From Acetobacter ascendens (lineage in GTDB: Bacteria; Pseudomonadota; Alphaproteobacteria; Acetobacterales; Acetobacteraceae), in NCBI RefSeq assembly GCF_001766235.1, contig NZ_CP015164.1, forward strand, positions 1,016,001 to 1,080,000: a stretch of 64,000 nucleotides of DNA. Direction: 5' to 3'. The notes beneath the pieces were generated by a model. That model was given only the letters and a program-made list of their open reading frames with translations, did not search any database and was not told the origin of the DNA. Positions 1 to 8,607 of the stretch are shown piece after piece. The position numbers and the translations under genes are program-made. How positions within the stretch are numbered: position 1 is the stretch's first letter; the number at the start of each line of letters is the position of its first letter.

Positions 1-400
1 GCATCAAGTTCGTACTGCGAAAAATCAACGCCAGTCCATCCCGACAAAAGTGTTAATGCTCCTTCCAAACTGATATACCGTTTATAATCTTCATATTTTT
101 CCCATGCGGCCTTTCGCGTTGGTGCCGTGATAATAGTTAACAAAGAGAAAATAAGTGGATCTTCTGCGCGGCGCCCTTGAAGTCTGGCTTGGTTGCGTAT
201 GCTGGCAACCGTTTTGCCAACAATTTGCTGAGATGGCCCTGCAATAAAAACACATTCTGCATGGGCTCCGGCAAACTGTTGCCCTCGTTTAGAGGCCCCA
301 GCCTGAAATAGCACAGGCGTGCGTTAAGGTGATGGTTCTGACAAATGAATGGCATCTACTGTGAAATATTTACCATCATGGCGCACCGGATGCACTCTAG
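1..400 (-). pseudogene. Flavin-dependent (LLM/NtaA-SnaA type) monooxygenase, partial and broken
   Basis: Minus-strand reading gives the middle of a bacterial-luciferase-like FMNH2-dependent monooxygenase of the NtaA/SnaA/DszA type. It shows HDGKYFTVDAIHLSEPSP, then a stop, then RTPVLFQAGASKRGQQFAG and AHAECVFIAGPSQQ. In this family the stop position is normally Gln (SPQ-x-x-P-V-xx-QAG), so one CAA to TAA change near position 325 explains it. The 5' end is lost at the IS element starting at 401, and the 3' end runs off the window. Family members oxidise organosulfur compounds, chelators or long alkanes together with a flavin reductase. The substrate cannot be told here. The gene is almost certainly non-functional. 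Confidence 0.8.
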
Positions 401-1242
401 GGCCTGTTAGCACTTGATCCAGTCTGCGGCTGCAGCGATGTGTATGACGGCCAGGAACGACGCTGCGGTTTTCTCGTATCTGGTTGCAACAGCACGCCAC
501 TCCTTGAGACGGGCCCAGAGGTTCTCGACCAGGTGCCGACACCGATAGACCCATCTGGGGCAGGCAACCGGCGCATCGCGTCGTTTTGCGGGAATGGCCG
601 GTCGGGCTCCCATGTCCCAGATACGTTCACGGAAGGCGTCCGAGGCATAGCCCTTGTCCGCCACCACCCACAAAGGAATGGCGGGAAGGCTATCGAGCAT
701 ATCTGGAGCCAGCGGCAGTTCATGGGCCTGGCCGGGCGCCAGGGCAAAACCAACAGCCTTTCCATGCCCGTCTGCTATCACGCAGACTTTTGTGCCATAG
801 CCGCCGCGAGAGCGGCCAAGTGCTTCACGATGGTCTCGCTCTTCAAAAGAGCCCCCTTTTTTGGGGCTCCCGCCGCCTTGTGGTGAGCTCTGATATTCGT
901 GCCATCCAGAAAAGTCATGCCGAGTGCTACTCCCTGTTGTTCCTGAACCAGTGCGAGCAGGCGTTCCCACACACCCAGCTTCGCCCAGCGGATGAAAAGC
1001 TGCGCCGCTCGCCACCATGGACCCAGTTCAGCGGGGATGCTCCGCCATTTCGCGCCATTCTCATGACGCCAGAAAATTGCTGCTATCGTACGCCGCAGAT
1101 CATGGGGCGGCGTCTTGCCCCTTGGGCGAACCGCCTCAATCAGAGGTTCCCAGATCGCCCCATGTCTCGTCCGTAAAGGTGCCTGTTCTGTCTCCTTCTT
1201 TCATCCCTACAATATGGGAAGAAATTCAAGATCTAACAGGCC
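401..1242 (-). mobile_element. IS5-family (IS427-group-like) element, copy 1, 842 bp
   Basis: The ends are inverted repeats starting GGCCTGTTAG, flanked on both sides by CTAG (397-400 and 1243-1246). It is nearly identical to the 841-bp copy at 23462-24302 in opposite orientation. The flanking genes (an LLM monooxygenase on one side, a TetR gene on the other) are both cut mid-gene and do not join into one sequence. This suggests that recombination between two copies, not simple insertion, produced the present junctions. Confidence 0.88.
407..1204 (-). pseudogene. IS5-family transposase, copy 1, frameshifted
   Basis: Same transposase as at 23500-24296: an N-terminal frame and a C-terminal frame joined by an A6G slippery run. 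In this copy the N-terminal frame has one extra G (ATGGGGCG near 1157-1164, against ATGGGCG in the other copy). The frame therefore breaks about 17 codons after the ATG at 1204. The C-terminal DDE part (GYGTKVCVIADG, WVVADKGYASDAF and the final NLWARLKEW region) is intact. This copy probably cannot make transposase but could be moved in trans. Confidence 0.8.
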
Positions 1243-1540
1243 CTAGCGTTTGTCTTACACAACCATCTTCTAACACAAGTCCTTCAAGTGGCTTTGCCAG
1301 CTTCCGGCACTCGTCTGTTATAACTGCAACAAACAGTCCTTCTTTACCACCAAAGCGCTCATATATGTTGCGTCGTGATCCCCCTACTTTTTGGATCACC
1401 ATGTCCATGGAAGTGGCTTCATAACCATGTTCAAGGAAAAGGTTTGTGGCAGAATCCTTTAGCTTTTTCAGCCGTTCAGCCCCCTTGGGACGTAACCTTT
1501 TTTCTGATGATACAGAATATTGGGGGCTAGAAGACATCAT
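1243..1540 (-). pseudogene. TetR/AcrR-family regulator, C-terminally truncated
   Basis: This is an N-terminal TetR helix-turn-helix domain: LKDSATNLFLEHGYEATSMD, then VGGSRRNIYERFGGKEGLF, with the usual F-x-x-K-E-x-L end. The ligand-binding domain is missing because the gene stops at the IS boundary at 1242. The likely start is the ATG at 1540, with an AAGGAG ribosome site upstream at about 1556-1561. The GTG at 1561 lies on that site and is less likely. A long palindrome sits directly upstream. The fragment may still bind DNA but would not sense a ligand. Confidence 0.8.
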
Positions 1541-1560
1541 AAACAAAAACCACTCCTTCA

Positions 1561-1595
1561 CATTTTAGATATGGTATTATACCGTACCTAAAATG
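1561..1595. promoter_or_regulatory. 35-bp palindrome, probable TetR operator
   Basis: An inverted repeat has outer arms CATTTTAG and CTAAAATG and an inner core GGTATTATACC. With a few mismatches the symmetry spans all 35 bp. It lies immediately upstream of the truncated TetR gene and in front of the divergent deaminase gene. That is the usual place for a TetR-family autoregulatory operator. Function is inferred from position and symmetry. Confidence 0.55.
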
Positions 1596-1823
1596 CAATA
1601 GATAAATTGCTTATCTGCCACCTATAGCCATTCGTAATGTATGGGCTTTCATGCACCCGCCCCTTTTAAATTTCATAGATTTCAAAACATTATTATATAT
1701 TCGCCTTATATCATAATATTTTTAATTACATCTGGTGATATATGCGGCAATGGTCTTCATCTGCCGCTGCTGCAAATATATAGAGCAACTTGTCAAATGG
1801 TCGCAGAATGATAATAATACACC

Positions 1824-2846
1824 ATGGTACACGATACATTCATCACCAATATTCCCAAAGCGGAACTACATCTACATATCGAAGGAAGCCTAGAGCCGGA
1901 GCTGATGTTCCGACTAGCTAAGCGCAACCGGATATCAATTCCTTTCCAATCTGTTGAAGATGTCAAAAAGGCTTATAATTTTAACAATCTTCAGGATTTT
2001 CTAGATATCTATTATGCTGGCGCTTCTGTTTTGCAAACTGCAGAAGATTTTCATGATCTGGCCACTGCCTATTTTGCACGTGCCGCAGCAGATGGCGTGA
2101 CCCATACAGAAATCTTTTTTGATCCGCAAACGCACACAACACGGGGCATTCCCTTTGATGTGGTGATGGAAGGCCTACTATCTGGAATTGCAGAAGCAAA
2201 GGCCCAACATGGCATAAGCGTTCTGCTTATTATGTGCTTCTTGCGTCATCTGGACGAAGACTCTGCGTTTGCAACCTTTAAGTCAGCAGAAAAATGGATC
2301 CCTCATATCTCTGGCGTTGGCCTTGATTCATCTGAACTAGGCCACCCTCCTTCAAAATTTGCACGTGTTTTTGCCGCTGCTGGAAGTGCCGGCCTCATGC
2401 GAGTTGCACATGCGGGAGAGGAAGGTCCGCCATCTTATGTGGTGGAAGCCTTGGACTTGCTGAATATTAATCGTCTTGATCATGGTAATCGTGCATTGGA
2501 AGATGCCGCCCTAACGGCACGTCTGGCCCGAGAAGCGATGACACTAACGGTCTGCCCTTTGTCTAATCTGAAACTGTGCGTTGTAGATAATCTGAATAAC
2601 CACCCAGTAAACCGCATGCTGGATGCTGGATTGCGTGTCACCATCAATTCAGATGATCCTGCGTATTTTGGTGGATATATAAACGATAACTTCCGAGCAT
2701 TAGTGGCCGCAGGAAAAGTGTCGCGCGAAGACATTATCACTCTGGCCCGAAATAGTTTTCTGGGCTCGTTTCTGAAGGATGAGGATCTCGCAACACAAAT
2801 TGAGGCACTCAACACTTTTGTTGCAGCACACACTGTAAGCCACTGA
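1824..2846 (+). CDS. add: Adenosine/adenine deaminase family protein
   Basis: A 340-residue zinc amidohydrolase of the adenosine/adenine deaminase family, which hydrolyses the 6-amino group of the purine with ammonia release in the purine salvage pathway (cytoplasmic). Visible motifs are the metal site AELHLHIEGSLEPE near residues 14-27, HAGEE around 197-201 with the catalytic Glu, LDHG near 219-222, and SDDPAYFGG around 276-284 with the metal- and substrate-binding Asp residues. Length is typical. The HxHIEGSLEPE signature and compact length fit the adenine deaminase (AAH1-like) branch at least as well as classical adenosine deaminase. A strong hairpin follows the stop. The upstream region is AT-rich and holds the palindrome described at 1561. 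Confidence 0.88.
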   Translation: MVHDTFITNIPKAELHLHIEGSLEPELMFRLAKRNRISIPFQSVEDVKKAYNFNNLQDFLDIYYAGASVLQTAEDFHDLATAYFARAAADGVTHTEIFFDPQTHTTRGIPFDVVMEGLLSGIAEAKAQHGISVLLIMCFLRHLDEDSAFATFKSAEKWIPHISGVGLDSSELGHPPSKFARVFAAAGSAGLMRVAHAGEEGPPSYVVEALDLLNINRLDHGNRALEDAALTARLAREAMTLTVCPLSNLKLCVVDNLNNHPVNRMLDAGLRVTINSDDPAYFGGYINDNFRALVAAGKVSREDIITLARNSFLGSFLKDEDLATQIEALNTFVAAHTVSH

Positions 2847-2863
2847 AATAAACAAAAAGACAA

Positions 2864-2914
2864 GCCGGAAAATACCTTTTCGTTCACAACGGTTATCGGC
2901 AGGTATTTTCCGGC
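2864..2914 (+). terminator. Stem-loop after the deaminase gene
   Basis: A perfect 14-bp inverted repeat GCCGGAAAATACCT / AGGTATTTTCCGGC (2864-2877 and 2901-2914) has a 23-nt loop and is followed by ATAAAA. It starts 18 bases after the stop codon. The loop is long for a classic rho-independent terminator and the T-run is short, so it could also protect the transcript end. Confidence 0.5.
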
Positions 2915-2952
2915 ATAAAAGGCTATTTTATATTCAGTCTCAACTGGCATTG

Positions 2953-4149
2953 GGTAATCCCCCCATTTTTAGTGGGGTGCTGAATGAGAATTCAGGCAGC
3001 TGTTTTTAGTTTCTGGGCGGGGGGTAGCCCGCTGTTCCCCATGTTGGGTCTGTCATGGTTATATGTCCAGAGCCATTGTGTTGCGACCTCCTGCACGTCC
3101 TGAATGCTTTCAAACAGATACTGCTCCAGCCATTCCTGCCGGACAGTTCTGTTGTAGCGTTCAATATAGGCGTTCTGCTGCGGATTACCCGGTTGCGTAT
3201 AGATCAGGGTAATCCCCTGTTTTTCGGCCCATGAAACCAGCGTATGACTGACATATTCAGGGCCATTATCCATTCGGATGGCTTCTGGCCTGCCACGCCA
3301 CTCCATAACCTGTTCCAGACAGCGGACAACCCGACAGGCTGGCAGGGAAAAATCAACCTCGATCGCCAGTCCTTCACGATTGAAGTCATCCAGAATGTTC
3401 AGGAGCCGAAAAGCACGTCCATCCATCAGCCTGTCCGCCATAAAATCCATGGACCAGACCCTGTTGGGAAGGGCCGGAACCGACAGCTTTTCTGGCTTTT
3501 CGCGAACCAGACGCTTGCGGGGTTTAATCCGCAGGTTGAGTTCCTGTTCCCGATAGATCCGATAAACCCGCTTATGATTCCAGAGCTGTCCCTGCACATT
3601 GCGCAGATACAGGAAACACAGACCAAATCCCCATCTCCTGTGAGCCTGGGTCAGTCCCACCAGAAGAGCGGCAATCCTGTCGTTCTCCGCTGCCAGTCGC
3701 GGACGATAGCGAAAGCAGGCCTCGGATATCCCAAAAATCCGACAGGCCAGCGCAATGCTGACCCCATGATGCGCCACAGCTTGTGCGGCCAGTTCCCGGC
3801 GCTGGGCTGGCCGCTTCATTTTTTTCCAAGGGCTTCCTTCAGGATATCCGTCTGCATGCTCAAATCCGCATACATGCGCTTCAGCCGACGGTTCTCCTCT
3901 TCCAAAGCCTTCATCTGACTGATCATCGAAGCATCCATGCCGCCATATTTCGCGCGCCACCGGTAAAACGTGGCGTTGCTAATCCCATGCTCCCGGCACA
4001 GGTCAGGAACCGGGACACCGCCCTCAGCCTGGCGGATCACACCCATGATCTGGGCGTCAGTAAAGCGATCACTCTTCATCAGAATCTCCTCAATTCTTAC
4101 GCTGAGAAAATTCTCATTCAAAAGCCACTCTTTTTATGGGGGGATTACC
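2953..4149 (-). mobile_element. IS3-family (IS407-group-like) element, 1197 bp
   Basis: The ends are GGTAATCCCCCCAT inverted repeats, flanked by a 4-bp direct repeat ATTG (2949-2952 and 4150-4153). A 4-bp target duplication is known for the IS407 group. The insertion lies between the deaminase hairpin and the cobalamin riboswitch and interrupts no recognisable gene. A truncated second copy lies at 48729-49087. Confidence 0.9.
2992..4121 (-). CDS. IS3-family transposase OrfAB
   Basis: OrfA (101 aa, 4121-3816) starts [20 protein letters not shown] and carries the helix-turn-helix and leucine-zipper region (RVR-like [16 protein letters not shown] equivalent, then [19 protein letters not shown]). 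OrfB overlaps it and holds the DDE integrase core with [15 protein letters not shown] and [10 protein letters not shown] as the three acidic positions. A run of seven A residues (complement of 3819-3825) at the OrfA end, GGAAAAAAATGA, is a typical -1 frameshift site. The fused protein is the active transposase. Both frames look intact. Confidence 0.88.
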
Positions 4150-4254
4150 ATTGCACAAATTTGATATCAGCATTTCATCCTATTCTGTAATTCTGCTTTG
4201 CTCTTATCAAAAGATAAGTTACAAACTGCCTCACCAAAAACCACGATGGCCCCG

Positions 4255-4455
4255 CGCGAGCGGGTTAATAGGGAACACCGTCAGCATCTGGTCTTATCGT
4301 TTTTTTCAGATGCCTAGTCGGGGCTGCTCCCGCAACTGTAAGCGGTAGCCGCTGGTTCGTTCACGGATAACGTGAACCACTGTCTCCAAATGGAGATGGG
4401 AAGGTAGAGCCAAGCGGTTCTGATCCGCAAGCCAGGAGACCTGCCATCGTTCAGC
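4255..4455 (+). ncRNA. Cobalamin (B12) riboswitch
   Basis: The region contains the hallmark blocks of the cobalamin riboswitch in order: GGGAACACCGTC (4271-4282), GGGCTGCTCCCGCAACTGTA (4321-4340), CCACTGTCTCC, GATGGGAAGG, and the B12 box AGCCAGGAGACCTGCC (4430-4445). Downstream, a CCACC (near 4456) can pair with the GGTGG at 4485-4489, which lies in the purine-rich Shine-Dalgarno region before an ATG at 4501. That arrangement would suit translational control. Such elements normally repress B12 uptake or synthesis genes, but none follows here. Only a 26-codon frame and, 235 bp further on, a Rieske oxygenase gene follow. Confidence 0.92.
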
Positions 4456-4500
4456 CACCATACCGTCGGGCGGGATGTACCGAAGGTGGGGGAAGTTACT

Positions 4501-4581
4501 ATGTCCAACTGCCTTACCTCGTATGCTGCAATATCTTCTACAGTCTGGTGCTTTGCCAGTTATCTGTGCAGGATAGTGTAA
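4501..4581 (+). CDS. 26-codon frame behind the B12 riboswitch, possibly a gene remnant
   Basis: The ATG at 4501 has a good ribosome site (GGTGGGGGAA just upstream) that can be masked by the riboswitch. The product, beginning MSNCLTSYAAISSTVW, is short and hydrophobic, somewhat like the start of a signal peptide. It ends at TAA after 26 codons. I read it as the beginning of a lost B12-regulated gene, for example an outer-membrane receptor. It could equally be a leader peptide or chance. Confidence 0.35.
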   Translation: MSNCLTSYAAISSTVWCFASYLCRIV

Positions 4582-4735
4582 ATAAACCCCTTTTTCCCCT
4601 GTCAGTACATCTATTCCAAAAGAGCATCATTTAGTGATGCGGCTTTGGATGACATTTGTCTGCTGATACGTACAGAACGGCAAGCATTATCAATTCTTAT
4701 TGCCTTACTCTTTCGTTTCCAGCAGGCCTTAATGA

Positions 4736-5863
4736 ATGGCCCAAACAATGCAAAATGGATTCCGCGCAGCCGGTTCAAACACCGTCGATCTCAAACAAAC
4801 TGATTTAAGACGCGTCAAAAGTAATCCAAACTTCTGGTATCCTCTCGCATGGTCGCGCGAAGTAAAACGCGGAAAGGCCCTCGATGTTGTTTTTGCCGGG
4901 CATCATATTGTTATTGTCCGCCCGCTCACTGGGCTACCTTATGCCCTAGATGGACTTTGCCCTCATCGCCAAGTGCTCCTTGGTAAGGGAGACGTGCATA
5001 ACAACCTCATCACCTGTATGGCGCATGGCATAACATTTAACCGCGAGGGACAATCTGTTGCACCAAACCCCCAGCCCGGAGCAACCTGCCTTAAGCTGAA
5101 AACATGGGCATGTCAGGAAAAAGGCGGCCTTCTTTTTGTGTTTATGGGAGACCAAACACTTGCCAACACCGTACCGTTGCCTAACTTTCCGCGGGTAAGC
5201 GACAGGCATTACCGGACGCGCCGTTTCGGACAGGTGGTGAATTGCCATTACAGTTTTATGCATGAAAACCTCATGGATATGAATCATCAAGTTTTGCACA
5301 GCAAACTTGTGGGCAAGATGAAACCGCGTTTTCTTGGCATGGAGAGTGGAGAAAATTTTGTTGAAGCGCGTTACACCTTTGCCAGAACAGGAGGCAAGCA
5401 GCCTATTAGTGAAGCACTGATTTATGGCCAAAGGCGGCGCGATGGCCGTGACTTTGCTTATCGTGATATCATGACCATTCGTACTCAATATCCTTATCAA
5501 ACTCTCAGGATCGAAACGCAGGGCATTGATGAACCCGTTATGGAGCTATGGATTTCCTACGTTCCGCAAGATAGCGAAGAACTGACCAATCGTGTTTTTG
5601 GTTTGCTCTCTATCCGACGATTAAAAGTGCCCCTATTGCTAGATCTGGCATGGCCATTACTTATTGCTTTTACAGAACGTGTCTTTTTCGAAGATCGTGA
5701 AATTGTGGAGCTTGAGCAGCGCGCATGGAAAGATCTTGGCGGTGATCATAACGCCGAGGTTTTTCCGGTTATTCTGGCACTAAGGCAACTTTTGCGTGCA
5801 CGAGGTATCTCGCCTGATACTGGAGGACTGAATCATGATACTCAAAAACGTGCATCTTCATAA
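4736..5863 (+). CDS. Rieske [2Fe-2S] aromatic ring-hydroxylating oxygenase
   Basis: A 375-residue oxygenase alpha-subunit-like protein. The N-terminal Rieske domain shows CPHR near residues 75-78 and CMAHG about 20 residues later, the C-x-H...C-x2-H cluster ligands. The catalytic domain has ENLMDMNHQVLH near residues 176-187, which supplies Asp/His ligands for the mononuclear iron. Such enzymes use a partner reductase to hydroxylate or O-demethylate aromatic or steroid-like compounds. No reductase gene is adjacent. The start at 4736 has only a weak ribosome site (AGCAGG). An ATG at 4748 is an alternative. A B12 riboswitch lies 280 bp upstream but regulation by it is uncertain. The substrate is unknown. 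Confidence 0.82.
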   Translation: MAQTMQNGFRAAGSNTVDLKQTDLRRVKSNPNFWYPLAWSREVKRGKALDVVFAGHHIVIVRPLTGLPYALDGLCPHRQVLLGKGDVHNNLITCMAHGITFNREGQSVAPNPQPGATCLKLKTWACQEKGGLLFVFMGDQTLANTVPLPNFPRVSDRHYRTRRFGQVVNCHYSFMHENLMDMNHQVLHSKLVGKMKPRFLGMESGENFVEARYTFARTGGKQPISEALIYGQRRRDGRDFAYRDIMTIRTQYPYQTLRIETQGIDEPVMELWISYVPQDSEELTNRVFGLLSIRRLKVPLLLDLAWPLLIAFTERVFFEDREIVELEQRAWKDLGGDHNAEVFPVILALRQLLRARGISPDTGGLNHDTQKRASS

Positions 5864-5949
5864 AATGATTGCTCAAGGAAATTATTATACCCAACAAGGC
5901 TATCATCAATAAAAGCCATTGTACGTGCACCCCGGCCCATCGCCTGTTA

Positions 5950-6854
5950 GAGCCCTTTTGGAAATTCGCTATGATAGGTTTTCAAGAGGTTTTGAGCGTG
6001 ATTCAAAGGCAGGATGTGGACGCCAGCACAACGAGGCCGCATGGCCGGAATTACACGCAAGACGAAACGCTATCCGTCTGATCTGACAGATGAGGAATGG
6101 GAGCGCATAGCGCCTCTGATGCCCCCTGCGAACCGGCGTGGTCGGAAACGGACAACCGATTTCCGTGAGATCATCAATGCTCTGCGCTATCTCGTGCGCT
6201 CAGGCTGCGGTTGGGAGATGCTTCCGGTTCATTTTGGCCCATGGCAAACGGTTTACTGGTGGTTCCGCAGGCTGATGCGCCGTTTCCTGTTCCAGACCAT
6301 TCATGATGTCTGTCTGATGCTCGATCGTGAAGCGACAGGACGCGAAACCAGTCCATCGGGTGGTGTCATTGATAGCCAGAGTATCAAGGCACCCCACGCA
6401 AAGACACGTGGTTATGACGCAGGCAAGAAGATCGTCGGTCGGAAACGTCACATCGCAGTTGATACGGATGGCCGCCTTCTCCTGGTCCAGCTGACAACAG
6501 CCGATATTTCGGACAGTGCAGGAGGACAGATGATCCTTGATGCCATTCGTAAACGCTGGCCTTGGGTGAAGCACCTGTTTGCCGATGGAGCCTATGACCG
6601 CCTCCAGTTGATGGATAAGGCCACTTTTCTCGACTTCACAGTCGAGATCATCCGGCGGTCAGAGACAGCAAAAGGGTTTGAAATCCTGCCGCGTCGGTGG
6701 GTTGTGGAACGGACCTTCGGTTGGATGATCCGCTGGCGTCGCCTTGTGAAGGACTACGAACAGCGGATCGACGTCGCAGAGGCCATGATCCACATCGCCA
6801 TGGGAAGCCTCATGCTACGCCGAAACGCTCATCCGTGAATTTCCAAAAGGGCTC
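5950..6854 (+). mobile_element. IS5-family (IS1031/IS12528-like) element, copy A, 905 bp
   Basis: The ends are GAGCCCTTTTGGAAATTC-type inverted repeats flanked by TTA on both sides (5947-5949, 6855-6857), the TNA target typical of the IS1031 group. It separates the 3' side of the Rieske gene from the stub of an acyl-CoA-dehydrogenase-like gene. The flanks do not join into one coding frame, so DNA may have been lost despite the matching TTA. Confidence 0.92.
6014..6838 (+). CDS. IS1031-like transposase, copy A
   Basis: 274 aa DDE transposase, identical in sequence to copies B and C. The N-terminal DUF4096-like domain (YPSDLTDEEWERIAPLMPP, then RYLVRSGCGWEMLP) is followed by the DDE core with GGVIDSQSIK, HLFADGAYD and the terminal WVVERTFGWMIRWRRL signature of the IS5 family. 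The frame is complete, so this copy is potentially active. An internal ATG (residue 10, MAGITRK) is an alternative start. Confidence 0.92.
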   Translation: MWTPAQRGRMAGITRKTKRYPSDLTDEEWERIAPLMPPANRRGRKRTTDFREIINALRYLVRSGCGWEMLPVHFGPWQTVYWWFRRLMRRFLFQTIHDVCLMLDREATGRETSPSGGVIDSQSIKAPHAKTRGYDAGKKIVGRKRHIAVDTDGRLLLVQLTTADISDSAGGQMILDAIRKRWPWVKHLFADGAYDRLQLMDKATFLDFTVEIIRRSETAKGFEILPRRWVVERTFGWMIRWRRLVKDYEQRIDVAEAMIHIAMGSLMLRRNAHP

Positions 6855-6996
6855 TTACGGCATCATGGGCCAGAATACGGTTTTCTTCCCGATCAATGGC
6901 ACCATCTGCAATACGTGCAAAAATGGGACGTAGCTTTTGCGCAAGCGCATCAATCCGTGGAGAAAAATTCTGAGAGGAACGTGCATGATATGTCAT
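6855..6996 (-). pseudogene. Acyl-CoA-dehydrogenase-like (SfnB/DszC type) protein, 5' fragment
   Basis: The fragment encodes MTYHARSSQNFSPRIDALAQ followed by KLRPIFARIADGAIDREENR and LAHDAV, matching the N-terminal helix region of acyl-CoA dehydrogenase relatives that act on sulfur compounds (SfnB, DszC). It is then cut by IS copy A. The remainder is absent on the other side of the IS. A second, intact relative is divergently encoded at 7424-8575. Confidence 0.65.
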
Positions 6997-7423
6997 TGCG
7001 ACCTCGTTGCTTACATATAACAACTATTTTTAATGCGCATTTTACGTTTCAACACGCTAACAACCATTATAAATGAGTCAATAAAATAATTACTATTTAA
7101 TGTAGTTTTATGTTGTGAGAAGTGCTAGATCGAGAATTTTCCCTCTAAAAATCACTTACTGAATTTTTGTATTTATTTGTTTTTAAAAGATATATTTTTA
7201 ATATAATAACAATTATATATAGTGAATTTAAAAGAGAATCCTTTTTGATCACGTGCGCAAATAAGGTGCCATATAAGTTTCGAACGCCCTCTTTCAGTGA
7301 ATCGAAATTTAGCTAACCACTTCACATCTTTCTTGAGGAAAAAATCTCTCATTGACATATATATTCACGTCATAAATGTTATATTTCATTACCACCTCAT
7401 GAAAATGGTGAAATATATATTCC
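6997..7423. promoter_or_regulatory. AT-rich divergent intergenic region
   Basis: No gene is visible in these 427 bp, which are far more AT-rich than the surroundings. The region should hold the divergent promoters for the truncated dehydrogenase gene and the intact one at 7424. A TTGACA hexamer sits at 7352-7357. A small inverted repeat ATATTTCA / TGAAATAT (7381-7388, 7409-7416) lies just before the start codon at 7424 and could affect its ribosome site. Confidence 0.4.
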
Positions 7424-8575
7424 ATGTCGATTGATCTACAGACCGTGCACGATGCCATTGATGCAGCTACGCATCTCAAACAGCAGTTTGCCACACGGGC
7501 AGCTCATCATGATCGCACTGGGGTTTTTGCACAGGAAAATATTGATGATCTACGTCAGGCAGGTCTGCTGTCTTTACGTATATCCACACCAGAGCGCCCT
7601 ACTCCCTTCACTCTAGGTGTTGTGCAGGACATCGTTGGACAGATTGCTCAGGGGGATGCCTCTACAGCGCTAGTTATGGTCAATCATTACATGGTGCGTG
7701 CCGCCATTGCTCACCATGAGTTCGGATCTGGAGATATGCCCCGTTGGATAGAAGATGAACAGCACGATCAACTGCTGAATATCCTGCTAGCTGAACCTGA
7801 TCTTGGTTCTGCCTCTCGGGGTGGACTGCCCAGCACAATAGCCACCCGTACGGCAACCGGATGGAGTTTAACTGGGCGAAAGGCCTATGTAACAGGTATT
7901 CCCGGTTTATCTTGGCTTTTGGTACGTGCTCGCACAGATGATGACCCCGCGCAGGTTGGTACATTTATTGTGCCAGCCAAAGCAGATGGGATCCATGTGC
8001 TTGAAAACTGGGATCACATCGGCATGCGTGCCAGCAATAGCCATGAAGTTACATTTACAAATGTTATCCTGCCACCCGATGCCGCGCTAGAACTCTATGC
8101 GCCTGATGCACCACCAGCAGGGCGCAATACCCTCGTTATATGGAATACTGGGCTATTGGGTGCTTTGTATAATGGTATCGCAACCTCTGCACTGGCATGG
8201 TTTTGTGAGTTCCTGAAAACCCGTGTTCCATCTAATCTGGGGGCACCGCTGGCAACGTTACCTTCAATGCGCGATGCCGTTGGGGGATTTACCATTACAT
8301 TACACATGAACGCCATGCTGCTCCGGCTTTACGCCATGGATGTAGAAGCTGCTCGTCCACCCCATGAACTGAAAGCTCATGCAGCGGTTATAAAGACACG
8401 TGTTGTTGATGCTGCCGCTGACTTTACATCTGCTTTACTTGGTTTGGCAGGCAATGCTGGGCTATCTGCCCATAACCCATTAGAGCGCGCTCATCGTGAT
8501 GCGCTATGTGGGCGTATTCATGCACCACATGCTGAATTACTCCGGCGGATCGCAGGACAGCAGGCTCTTTCATAA
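7424..8575 (+). CDS. Acyl-CoA dehydrogenase family flavoprotein (DszC/SfnB-like)
   Basis: 383 residues with the acyl-CoA dehydrogenase fold order: N-terminal helices (VFAQENIDDLRQAGLLSLRI), the middle beta domain (GWSLTGRKAYVTGIPGLSWL, WDHIGMRASNSHEVTF) and the C-terminal helical domain (LLGLAGNAGLSAHNPLERAHRDA). The GMRAS-S-E-V and NPLERxxRDA motifs are typical of the DszC/SfnB-like monooxygenase branch. That branch uses reduced flavin and oxygen instead of a CoA ester. The nitroreductase-type gene 32 bp downstream could supply reduced flavin. Together with the broken LLM monooxygenase this suggests an eroded sulfur- or xenobiotic-oxidation cluster. The substrate is unknown. Confidence 0.75.
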   Translation: MSIDLQTVHDAIDAATHLKQQFATRAAHHDRTGVFAQENIDDLRQAGLLSLRISTPERPTPFTLGVVQDIVGQIAQGDASTALVMVNHYMVRAAIAHHEFGSGDMPRWIEDEQHDQLLNILLAEPDLGSASRGGLPSTIATRTATGWSLTGRKAYVTGIPGLSWLLVRARTDDDPAQVGTFIVPAKADGIHVLENWDHIGMRASNSHEVTFTNVILPPDAALELYAPDAPPAGRNTLVIWNTGLLGALYNGIATSALAWFCEFLKTRVPSNLGAPLATLPSMRDAVGGFTITLHMNAMLLRLYAMDVEAARPPHELKAHAAVIKTRVVDAAADFTSALLGLAGNAGLSAHNPLERAHRDALCGRIHAPHAELLRRIAGQQALS

Positions 8576-8607
8576 ATTCAGAACCGTTTCTTGCTACGGG
8601 AAAAACC

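Noticed and set aside
5864..5949. A minus-strand peptide (QAMGRGARTMAFIDDSLVGY...) as the continuation of the dehydrogenase fragment beyond IS copy A
   Set aside because: It is not in frame with the fragment after removing the IS and does not match the next conserved region of that family. It may be another gene remnant, but support is too thin.
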